A DNA stretch of 36,800 nucleotides, taken from positions 1-36,800 of the forward strand of contig CAMWIU010000006.1 of NCBI GenBank assembly GCA_947174385.1. The letters are read 5' to 3'. Position numbers and translations under genes: made by a program. Numbering within the stretch: the stretch's first letter is position 1; every line of letters starts with the position of its first letter. The notes beneath the pieces are model-generated. The model had not been told where the DNA came from and did no database searches. It saw only the letters and a list, made by a program, of their open reading frames with translations. The stretch comes from an uncultured Treponema sp. (GTDB taxonomy: Bacteria; Spirochaetota; Spirochaetia; Treponematales; Treponemataceae). This document shows positions 28,382 through 36,767 of this stretch, piece after piece.

Positions 28382-28400
28382 TAAAATCTGTCTTTATTTT

Positions 28401-28472
28401 CGAGGTTTTGAAAAATTTTTATTCTTTCTTTTTTAGAAAATAGCAAAAGAAATAACTCGTGATGTCATCTTC
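28401..28472. repeat. right copy of long direct repeat (3' end of intact MEMO gene)
   Basis: Matches 26507-26579 except a few changes in an A/T run and one C/G. Confidence 0.9.
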
Positions 28473-29324
28473 ATCTTGCCGAGAAATTTCAAATGAATTT
28501 GTGTTGCGCTGAATTACGGCGCGAAAATTTTCTTTTGTTGCGTGCGTCAGCGCGTACATTGCAACAGGATTATCGCAAAGCGTGAATTGCCATGTCGCGC
28601 GATTTGGGTCGGCAAAAAATTTTCTTGACACATTATCATTTTGCTTTGTTTTTTCAATATTGTGATGATGCGAAAAATCCGAAGAAATTAAAATGAAAAA
28701 ATCTTTTTTTGCGACAAATGATTCGAGTGCGACGGAAAGGCGGTTTGCAATTTTTGTGTTTACGGGCGATTCCGCATCGTATGCGATGGCGACGATTTTG
28801 CTTTTGGGAAAATATTTTGCGATAAAAGGCGCGATGGCGGAAACTCCGTGTTCATACAAAAAAACATCGTCTTCGTTTTTTCCGTCAAGTTTTTCGAGCA
28901 AAACTTTTTGAATTTTTTTGTCGGTTTTGAGAAAAGTGCCGTCGCAATTCCACGCGCCGGATGTCAGAGAAAAATCCGCACGCGACAAATTCCAATGCGA
29001 AGGCGAAAGGACGATAAAAGTTTTGATTTTTGGATTGTGCTCGGAAAGTTCAGAAAACCATTCGTCGATGAATTTGTACGCCAAAAGATGATGACTCACA
29101 ATTCCTGCGAACGGCACGTCGTTTTTTGCAAGATTTTGCTCGATTGGAATTTCCGGAGTGTTTGGCAAAATCAGATTGCGCTCTTGCCAAGTTGGGAATT
29201 GCACGGCTTTTTTTTCTTCCAAAATTTTTTGCGTTTTTGAATTTTGGGATGAAGATTTTCGCGAAAAATTTCCGCAAGAAAAAAGAAAAATTATTATTGC
29301 AAATCCTAAAGCCAAATTTTTCAT
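28419..29324 (-). CDS. MEMO1/AmmeMemoRadiSam system protein B family, predicted lipoprotein
   Basis: FAGIVSHHLLAYKFIDEWFSEL; LSPSHWN; ISSDFSHHH; N-terminal lipobox FLFSC. Confidence 0.8.
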   Translation of the reverse strand: MKNLALGFAIIIFLFSCGNFSRKSSSQNSKTQKILEEKKAVQFPTWQERNLILPNTPEIPIEQNLAKNDVPFAGIVSHHLLAYKFIDEWFSELSEHNPKIKTFIVLSPSHWNLSRADFSLTSGAWNCDGTFLKTDKKIQKVLLEKLDGKNEDDVFLYEHGVSAIAPFIAKYFPKSKIVAIAYDAESPVNTKIANRLSVALESFVAKKDFFILISSDFSHHHNIEKTKQNDNVSRKFFADPNRATWQFTLCDNPVAMYALTHATKENFRAVIQRNTNSFEISRQDEDDITSYFFCYFLKKKE

Positions 29325-29435
29325 AGATTCAATCTTATAATCTTAAATTTCTTTATTCGCAAAATTCGGATGCAAGCCGAAAGTTCGCGTTTTACGAACG
29401 AAACTTGCAACTTTGAATTTTGCAAAAAAGAATTC

Positions 29436-29465
29436 AAAATCCGCACAACTTTTTTTGTGCGGATT
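29436..29465 (-). terminator. 12-bp-stem intrinsic terminator AAATCCGCACAA-CTTTTT-TTGTGCGGATTT
   Basis: Perfect stem downstream of the minus-strand lipoprotein gene. Confidence 0.75.
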
Positions 29466-29497
29466 TCAATTTAAATTTTTCCGCCAAAGCCGCTCGC

Positions 29498-32233
29498 TTA
29501 AATGGTTGGATCTAAATACCATTTTGGCTTTCGTTTTGCCGCTTCACTTTCATTATCATAAACCATTTTTTTCCACTGCTCGTCCGTGAGGCGATCGTTC
29601 ATCGGATGCTCAAATTCATAATAATTGAATGTGTAGCCCACCGCAACGCGCTTTCCGCCTTGCTTGTCGTTGAGCGCGACATAAATTCTGTGCGGAATTC
29701 CCACCGCCACTTCAAGCACCGAACCGCTTTCCGCATTCGTCAAAACGTCGGCGACCAGCGCCATTTTGAATTGCTCGTTATCAGTAGCATAGGTAGCATA
29801 AGTTGAAAATGGCATTACGGATTTTGCCAAAAGTTGCGGAATTGTTCCGATCCAATCCAAGTCGTCTTTTGAAACTTTTTCATCTTTCACTTCGGAGGCA
29901 ACAATATTCAAGGCGCGAAGACAAATGTCTTCCATCGAAGAAACGGCTTTTTCCGAATCCTTATCAAAAAGTTTATACCGCTCAAAAATGTTTTGGAAAA
30001 CTTTCCACGATACGCAAAGCTCTGTAAAAAATTTCAAATTCGGCTCAATATAATGAACAGGGCTTGGAATTTTATCCGTGCGATATGTCGGGTTATATCC
30101 ACCGCCGCCCATTTCGGCAGCAACCATCTTCGTGTACAAAATCGTGTCGTGCTTCAATTCTGCCCAAGTTCCGAGCGAGCTTTCAAGCGACTTGATATTC
30201 CAAAGCGGCTTTTCGGTGAAGAAAAATCCCGCGCCTTGCTCGAATTCGGCTTGCGCTTTTGTGAGCGCGAGAACTGAATTGTAATAAGTTTCGCTCCAAA
30301 ATTTTTCGTCCTTTGAACCGAAGAATTTTTTGAATTTGGCGAGAATCGTTTTCAATTTTTCAAAATTTTCGTCGGTATTTTCAAGAAGCATATCGGCGGA
30401 ATTTGAGCCGAACGCGCTCGCGATGTCAAGGCCGGAAGCCATCATTCTTCCAAAAAGGCGAGGAGAGGTCACGTGCTGGAAAATCCATGCGTCATAAGTG
30501 AAACGCTGTCCCAAAAATCGCCAGCCCATCGCGGGCTTTAAGTTTTCGGGATCTGAATAATCGCCTTCGCTTTGGTTTGCATAAAACGCGCTTGTGCTTG
30601 CGATGAGCGGAGGTTTTAGTTTTTCGCGCGAAAGGCTTGCGAAGTTGGCGACGTTTTCATCAGAAATCCATTCCAAAACATTTTCTGCGCCCACAGATTT
30701 CCACAGCGGAACTATATCATCGAAGGAAAGATCGTCGGACTCGCCGATTAAAACCGTAATCGGCTCGAAAACGCTTTTCCACAATGCATACAAAGATTCA
30801 TCTTGCATAATGATGTCGTTTATGTAAATTCCAATTTTGAACATATTTTGCGCCAAACTTTCTCTGGGATCTGAAGAATCGCGCGAACTTTCGGGAAGCG
30901 GAAAATTTATTCTGCCAAACCACATCATAGCCCGAAAATATGTTTTCAGCCTTTCGTTTTGAGTGTAGTGGCCGCGCGGCTTGTATTGCGTGTAATCTTC
31001 GATGTAAACGCTGCCGTCCGAAAAAGCGAGCGCGCTCGAATCTTGCATTGCGGCGGCTTCGAAAATTTTTTCCACTTCTTCACGAATTTCTTCGCCGTAT
31101 TCCGAAAGCACCGAATCCTTGTCCGGCATTACTTCTTCGCCATATTTATCTTCTTTCGGGGTGAGTTTCAAAATCGCGCGCGCGACGGCAAAATATTTTT
31201 CTGCGATGTTCGCAGTTTCGTTTGAAGGATATTCTTGCAAATCATTTGAAATTTTTTCGCGGAATTTTTCTGTAAGCAAAGCCAAGCGCGGAGAAAAAAT
31301 TTCTTGCTCGACATGTTGCAAAAGCCTGTCAAATAAAAGGTGCTGGCTGTGCGCGAACAAATCCGTCGTGATGAAAAGCGGCACGAGATTTCCTCCCATC
31401 CTGTAGCCAAAAGGACGCTTGCGGTGGTTTTTGTAGAGCGCAATCATATCATCCGGATTGTCTATGTTAAGCCGATATTCATACTTCGAGACATTTTGCA
31501 AGGCGATGCGATTTTCTTTGAGCGAATTTGCAATTTGTGCGTTGAAGTATTCGTAGCCGCAAAACGGATAAAAATTTTCGAAATACGCAGTATCTTCATC
31601 AGTCGCGTGTTGATACAAAAATGAAAGAAGGTTCATTTGATCGTTCGTAAAATTGTCTTCTTGTCCGCACACATCCGCGCCAAAAACAAAACCTGCTTTT
31701 CCTTCATATTCTACCGGATAAAAATAATTGAAATTTTCTTCAAAATGAAAAAGTCTGTCATATTCTCCATCTCCAATTTTTTCGCCCGTGCATTTTAGCA
31801 GCGCACCTTTCGGAATTTTTATTCCAGCGCGTTTTAAGGAATCAAATTCATCGTCATCTTGCGGAACTTTATTGAACAAAACGCACAAATCATTTCCTGC
31901 CACGAGCGTTTTTTCAAAATCCGGCGGCGTTGGAAGATTTGAAAATTCCACTTCGTCATTTAGATAAACGCTGTGCGCCGAATTTTGCGCGTCCTTGCGA
32001 AATTGCGACAAGTAGCCGCTTAAATCGATTTTGTCTATATCCTTGTTTATGAATTTTTTTTCATCAATGAAAATTTTATTTCTTGGAAAGGAAAACTGCT
32101 CGTCTTGCGCCGTTTGTTCAACTTGCTCAATTTGTTCTGTTTGCTCGATTTGATTTTCGGGCGAAAGTTCTTCTTTTTTCGAGCATCCAAAAATGAACGC
32201 AATCGCCGCGAATACTAAAATAGATTTTTTCAT
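29498..32233 (-). CDS. DUF3160-like large lipoprotein
   Basis: MKKSILVFAAIAFIFGCSKKEE lipobox; RPFGYRMGGNLVPLFITTDLFAHSQHLLFDRLLQ; start trimmed from the longer ORF. Confidence 0.75.
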   Translation of the reverse strand: MKKSILVFAAIAFIFGCSKKEELSPENQIEQTEQIEQVEQTAQDEQFSFPRNKIFIDEKKFINKDIDKIDLSGYLSQFRKDAQNSAHSVYLNDEVEFSNLPTPPDFEKTLVAGNDLCVLFNKVPQDDDEFDSLKRAGIKIPKGALLKCTGEKIGDGEYDRLFHFEENFNYFYPVEYEGKAGFVFGADVCGQEDNFTNDQMNLLSFLYQHATDEDTAYFENFYPFCGYEYFNAQIANSLKENRIALQNVSKYEYRLNIDNPDDMIALYKNHRKRPFGYRMGGNLVPLFITTDLFAHSQHLLFDRLLQHVEQEIFSPRLALLTEKFREKISNDLQEYPSNETANIAEKYFAVARAILKLTPKEDKYGEEVMPDKDSVLSEYGEEIREEVEKIFEAAAMQDSSALAFSDGSVYIEDYTQYKPRGHYTQNERLKTYFRAMMWFGRINFPLPESSRDSSDPRESLAQNMFKIGIYINDIIMQDESLYALWKSVFEPITVLIGESDDLSFDDIVPLWKSVGAENVLEWISDENVANFASLSREKLKPPLIASTSAFYANQSEGDYSDPENLKPAMGWRFLGQRFTYDAWIFQHVTSPRLFGRMMASGLDIASAFGSNSADMLLENTDENFEKLKTILAKFKKFFGSKDEKFWSETYYNSVLALTKAQAEFEQGAGFFFTEKPLWNIKSLESSLGTWAELKHDTILYTKMVAAEMGGGGYNPTYRTDKIPSPVHYIEPNLKFFTELCVSWKVFQNIFERYKLFDKDSEKAVSSMEDICLRALNIVASEVKDEKVSKDDLDWIGTIPQLLAKSVMPFSTYATYATDNEQFKMALVADVLTNAESGSVLEVAVGIPHRIYVALNDKQGGKRVAVGYTFNYYEFEHPMNDRLTDEQWKKMVYDNESEAAKRKPKWYLDPTI

Positions 32234-32397
32234 AATTACTCCTATTTTATTATTGCATATTTTTTTTAATGTGTAAAGTTTTTGCGATGGCGAAAATTCA
32301 ATTTTGCGCGAGCGTGAATTTTCAAAAAAATTCTCTTTATTTTTCTTGAAAAATGTGCTATGTTTTTTTAAATTCATAATTGGAGGAAATGAAATTA

Positions 32398-32890
32398 TGA
32401 AAAAAATTTTTTGTCTTGCAATTTTCGCTTTGCTCGCAGGAATCGCGTTCTCCGAACGCCTGCCGAAAGAAGTGATGGAAATGGCGCGCGAAAAAATTCC
32501 CGAAGACGCGCAGCTTAAAAATTCCAGCTTCAAAGACAATGAGTACGAATTGATTTTGTCGATGGCGCGAAGTCAACTTACAAAATTGAAATCGATAAAA
32601 TTGGAAACAATTTGTCGCTCAAGGAAATTAAAATCGAAAGCCGCGCGCCGGCGGAATCCAAAAATATAAAATTGGAAGTGGAAGATGTGGAATCGCTTTT
32701 GCGTGAAAAATTTCCCGAAGCCGCAAATTTTAAAATCGAATTGGATTACAATCGAAGCGGCCGCGCGAAATACGAAGCCGAATTTTTCACGGACGAATAC
32801 AAGGCGGAAGTCGAAATAAATCCGTTCACCGGCGAATTTTCCAAGCAGGAATTTGAATATTATTTCGAATATGATTCTTTGAAAAATTAG
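32398..32890 (+). pseudogene. exported PepSY-like protein split by a single frameshift near 32547-32551
   Basis: Frame 1 MKKIFCLAIFALLAGIAFSERLPKEVMEMAREKIPEDAQLKNSSFKDNEYE continues naturally in another frame as IDFVDGAKSTYKIEIDKIGNNLSLKEIKIES..EFSKQEFEYYFEYDSLKN. Confidence 0.65.
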
Positions 32891-33762
32891 TCCTTGGTTT
32901 TCGTGAAAAACCGTCCGAAGATTTCTTTTGTTTGAAGCACGTTTATGAAAGCTTCGGCATCGCAACTTTTCAAAGCCTTGCTTAACATTCCGAGTTCGTC
33001 TGCCGAAACGACGGTGTAAAGCAAGGTCTTTTGCGAATTTCTGAAACAGCCTGTTCCGACGAATCTTGTGGCATCGTGATTTGTCACTTGCTTTATGATT
33101 TTGTAAAGTTCGTCCGGTTTTTCCGTAACTATGAGCATCGTGATTTTTTGGTAATGGCGATAAAGTCGGTTTAGAACTTGCGTCGAGCTGAATTGAAATA
33201 TAATCGAATAAAGCGCCTTGTCCCATCCGAAAATAAATCCAGCCACTATGAGAACGCAAACATTCATTCCGAAGATATAGTTCCACATATCCACGCCGCG
33301 TTTTTCGGAAAAATAAATCGCGATGAAATCTGTTCCGCCGCTGGTAGCGTCCGCACGCAAGCAGGAAGTTACTGCGATGCCGTTCAAAATTCCGCCGAAC
33401 ACGGAGCAGAGCAACGGATCGTTCGTAAGTTGAATTTGCGGAAGCGCGTCCGTCAGCACCGATGAAAGCGCAATCATTAAAAGAGAAAAAAGCGTAAACT
33501 TTTTTCCGATGAACAAAAAGCTTATTACCACAGGCGCGGCATTCAATGAAAGATATAAAACTGTGTACGGAATTTTTATGTCGAAAAATTTTTCGGCGGA
33601 ACGTTGCACCAAAAGCGAGATTCCAGAAAATCCTCCCGGAAAAATTTCTGCGGCATAGACGAAGGAATTTAAATTTAATGAAAGAATTATCGCGCCAAGC
33701 AAAATCAGCAGGATGCGCTTGAAGTCCGACGGAGTTGGGATTATTGTTGTGAATCGTGACAT
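32887..33762 (-). CDS. YitT-family membrane protein
   Basis: ILLGAIILSLNLNSFVYAAEIFPGGFSGISLL; LRADATSGGTDFIAIYFS; C-terminal DUF2179-like domain. Confidence 0.88.
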   Translation of the reverse strand: MSRFTTIIPTPSDFKRILLILLGAIILSLNLNSFVYAAEIFPGGFSGISLLVQRSAEKFFDIKIPYTVLYLSLNAAPVVISFLFIGKKFTLFSLLMIALSSVLTDALPQIQLTNDPLLCSVFGGILNGIAVTSCLRADATSGGTDFIAIYFSEKRGVDMWNYIFGMNVCVLIVAGFIFGWDKALYSIIFQFSSTQVLNRLYRHYQKITMLIVTEKPDELYKIIKQVTNHDATRFVGTGCFRNSQKTLLYTVVSADELGMLSKALKSCDAEAFINVLQTKEIFGRFFTKTKD

Positions 33763-33793
33763 TTCATTTTCCTTGCTCGTTTAAATTTTTTTC

Positions 33794-33859
33794 GGAAAAA
33801 TCAAACGGCAACTTTACTGGTTTTTCCGCGAAAATTTCCCGATAGTCCGCCTTGCTTTC
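33794..33859. repeat. left copy of ~66-bp imperfect direct repeat (remnant dus 3' end)
   Basis: GGAAAAATCAAACG and CGAAAATTTCCCGATAGTCCGCCTTGCTTTC shared with 34669-34735; minus strand reads ESKADYREIFAEKPVKLPFDFSEKNLNEQGK*. Confidence 0.85.
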
Positions 33860-33879
33860 TACGAAATATGTGATATAAT
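33852..33879 (+). promoter_or_regulatory. putative promoter TTGCTT-N16-TATAAT for expansin gene
   Basis: -10 is consensus; -35 weak and inside the duplicated dus end. Confidence 0.45.
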
Positions 33880-33885
33880 AAAAGT

Positions 33886-34627
33886 ATGATAAAACAATTT
33901 TGTATATTTATTTTGGCTATGCCGCTGCTTTTTCTTTCATGCGACATTGTTGATGGGGGGGGGTGGCCCTTCTTCATCTTCAGGAAAAACAGAATTGCAA
34001 AAAACCGGCACGGTAACATTTTACACCACGTATAATGAGGCTTCCGTCGCATATTACACGCCCGAACTTGAAAGCGGTTGGTACAAATGCGCGGTTTCGG
34101 AAAACAAGCTCGGCGAATTTCCGCCGCAGTCTGCCGTAAAAATTACGCACAACAACAAAACGATTTATGTGCTTGTCACGGATTTATGTCCGAACGATGG
34201 AAATTCGCATTGGACAAGCAATTCGAATTATTTTTTTGATTTGGCAGAAAATGCTTTTGCGGCGTTGGAAAATAAAGACAAAGGGCATATCGATGTTTCG
34301 ATACAACGCATTGCATATGAGACGAAACGGAACATCAAGTTTGCCGTGAAGGACGGCTCAAATCAAAACTGGCTTGCGGGGCGGTTTTACAATATGCGCT
34401 ATCCGCTTGCAAAAGTCGAATACTCACAAGACGGAATCAATTTCAAAGAAATGGAAAAACTTGACGGCAATAAAAATAATTGGTGGAAGATTCAATCTGG
34501 TAAAAATTTGATGTCAAACTTAACATTCCGATTGATTGACGTTTATGGCAATACGATTACGTGTACCGCAATCAGCAAATTATCCGTTGGCGGAACATAC
34601 GACCTCGGCGCGAATTTTAATTATTAA
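33886..34627 (+). CDS. bacterial expansin (EXLX1/YoaJ-like) lipoprotein, interrupted by G9 tract 33955-33963 (currently out of frame)
   Basis: Signal/lipobox MIKQFCIFILAMPLLFLSC in one frame; DPBB + CBM63-like domains (VLVTDLCPN..FDLAENAFAALENKDKGHIDVSIQRI; NQNWLAGRFYNMRYPLAKVEYSQDG..NLTFRLIDVYGNT) in the adjacent frame after the G tract. Confidence 0.8.
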
Positions 34628-34668
34628 AAACGCGGATTTGCCTTGTCGAAATTTCAGCGAACATCGCA

Positions 34669-34735
34669 GGAAAAATCAAACGTCGGCGTTGCCCGCGCCT
34701 TCCCCGAAAATTTCCCGATAGTCCGCCTTGCTTTC
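34669..34735. repeat. right copy of ~66-bp imperfect direct repeat (current dus 3' end)
   Basis: 14-bp and 31-bp exact blocks shared with 33794-33859. Confidence 0.85.
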
Positions 34736-35719
34736 CGCATGCACGATTTTTTTGCGAAGTTCCGCGCCGCCGGGAAATCCTTTTGAATACGCGCAAAATC
34801 TTTTTCGCATTTCTCGGCATGCGGCGGCTTCTCCAATGTCGGCGGCAAGCAAATCCAATTCTTCGAACGCGGCAGAGAATTTTTCTTCGGCGGAAATTTC
34901 TTCGAACGCGCCTTTTTCCAAAAGTTCTCGCGTCTGCCTGAAAATGAAAGGCTTTCCCATCGCGCCACGCGCGAACATCACGCCGTCGCAGCCAGTTTGT
35001 TCGAGCATATTTTTCGCGTCTTGCGGAGAAAAAATGTCGCCGCTTCCGAAAACTGGAATTCTTCCTGCCACAAATTCCACGAGCTGCGCCAAAATTTCCC
35101 AGTCGGCTTTGCCTTCGTAGCCTTGCGCGCGCGTGCGAGGATGAATCGTGATCGCGCAAACGCCCGCTTCCAATGCGGCGGCGGCGGCTTCTTTCCAAGT
35201 CAAATTCTGCGCGTCCCAGCCCGAACGAATTTTCACGCTGACGGGAATTTTTTGCGGGGCAGGCTTTCCGCCGAATGTCGGACGCTCGCCTTGGAATTCC
35301 GAAACCGCCTTCACGACCGAGCGCGCTATTTTGAAAAGTTTTTCGGGATTTCTCGTGATTTCCGCGCCCGCGCCGCTTTTTATGATTTTCGGAACAGGGC
35401 ATCCGCAATTTATGTCGATGAGTTCGCACGAAGTTTTTTGCAAGACGATTCGCGCGCCTTCCGCCACGACTTCCTCGTTGCCGCCGAAAATCTGCACGGC
35501 ATACGCGGCTTCGTTCGGCGCGCGCTCCATCAAGCATTGCGTTTTTTTTGAATCGCGCGTGAGTGCTTCCATCGAAACCATTTCGGTGTATTCAAAACAG
35601 CTTCCGCCTTTGACGCAAACGCTGCGAAAAGCGCGGTCGCTGTAGCCCGCCACCGGAGCGAGGAAAAGATTTCCTGGCAGAGAAAGATTTCCGATTTTTA
35701 CCGAATGAAAAAGCGCCAT
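34676..35719 (-). CDS. dus: tRNA-dihydrouridine synthase
   Basis: LAPVAGYSDRAFRSVC, DINCGCPVPKIIKSGAGAE, ITIHPRTRAQGYEGKADW, VFGSGDIFS. Confidence 0.93.
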   Translation of the reverse strand: MALFHSVKIGNLSLPGNLFLAPVAGYSDRAFRSVCVKGGSCFEYTEMVSMEALTRDSKKTQCLMERAPNEAAYAVQIFGGNEEVVAEGARIVLQKTSCELIDINCGCPVPKIIKSGAGAEITRNPEKLFKIARSVVKAVSEFQGERPTFGGKPAPQKIPVSVKIRSGWDAQNLTWKEAAAAALEAGVCAITIHPRTRAQGYEGKADWEILAQLVEFVAGRIPVFGSGDIFSPQDAKNMLEQTGCDGVMFARGAMGKPFIFRQTRELLEKGAFEEISAEEKFSAAFEELDLLAADIGEAAACREMRKRFCAYSKGFPGGAELRKKIVHAESKADYREIFGEGAGNADV

Positions 35720-35759
35720 TCCAAATCGCGGTTTTAAAAGAAATTCGCTCGCGCTTTTT

Positions 35760-36542
35760 TCATTCAGGCAGCTTGAAAATTTTGCAGCTGTTTTTCCAAA
35801 GTTGCACGCTCAATTCTTCCAAATCCATTTCCAGCATTTCCGCAAGAAATTTCGCCGTGGAAGGCAAATATTTTGGCATCGTGCGCTTTTTTTCGCGGAA
35901 TTCCGCGGGAATCATAAACGGACTTTCCGTTTCGATCAAAATTCGTTCCACAGGAACATTGAGGACAGTCTCGTGCAAATTTCGCGCGTTTCGATAAGTC
36001 AAATTTCCGGCGAAAGAAAAATAAACGTTGAGATTCGCGTCGAGGCATTTTTTCGCGTATTCGGCATCCTCGGAATAGCAATGCAAAATCGCGCCAGAAT
36101 CCGGAATCCGCTGGCTCAAAATGTCGAAAATGTCCTTTCCTGCGTCGCGATTGTGAATTACCACGGGCAGATTGTGCTTTTGCGCCAATTCGAGCTGCGT
36201 GATGAACATTTCGATTTGGGAACGCTTGTCGCCGAATTGCTTGAAATAATCCAAGCCAGTTTCGCCAATTGCGACGACGTTCGGCAATTTTACGCTTTCT
36301 TCGATCGTGCGAATCCAATCTTTGCCAGGATTCACGACTTCGGCAGGCGCAACGCCCACGGCATGGTAAATTCCTGAGATCGACTTTAAATTCGGATAAA
36401 CCTTTTCGAAATCGTGAAGAGAATTATTGATGCTGACAATTCGAGCAACTCCAGCGACTTTCGCCTGCTGAATTACGCGCAATTGTTCAATCGGGTCGTC
36501 ATAAATCAGCCCGATGTGGGCGTGAGTATCAAAAAATTGCAT
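35760..36542 (-). CDS. tatD: TatD-family metal-dependent hydrolase
   Basis: MQFFDTHAHIGL; IGETGLDYF; PVVIHNRDAGKD; ILIETESPFMIPAEFREKKR. Confidence 0.92.
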   Translation of the reverse strand: MQFFDTHAHIGLIYDDPIEQLRVIQQAKVAGVARIVSINNSLHDFEKVYPNLKSISGIYHAVGVAPAEVVNPGKDWIRTIEESVKLPNVVAIGETGLDYFKQFGDKRSQIEMFITQLELAQKHNLPVVIHNRDAGKDIFDILSQRIPDSGAILHCYSEDAEYAKKCLDANLNVYFSFAGNLTYRNARNLHETVLNVPVERILIETESPFMIPAEFREKKRTMPKYLPSTAKFLAEMLEMDLEELSVQLWKNSCKIFKLPE

Positions 36543-36767
36543 GGCTTTTTCCTTTAAAAATAATAATCGGCTTACACCAAGCCTTATTTTTTCTAGAGAA
36601 TGTTCCGATATATATTTATAGAATAACACGATTTGCGAATTTTGTCAAACAAAATTTCGTTTAAAATTTCTCGGATTTAAAAATGCGCGAATTTTGCGGG
36701 CAAACATTCGGGTTGCCTGAAAATGCGTCAAAATGGGGATTGGCGTTTTTCTTGACAAGAATTGAAT

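Noticed and set aside
29498-32539. 1013-aa ORF start as supplied in the ORF track
   Set aside because: The true start is almost certainly 32233 (MKKSILVFAAIAFIFGCSKKEE with lipobox); the first ~102 residues overlap the opposite-strand gene and look non-coding.
72-36377. Numerous long overlapping antisense ORFs (e.g. 774-1535 -, 20337-21386 -, 34617-35537 -, 13448-13957 -)
   Set aside because: Basic/aromatic-rich shadow translations of well-identified genes; no recognisable domains.
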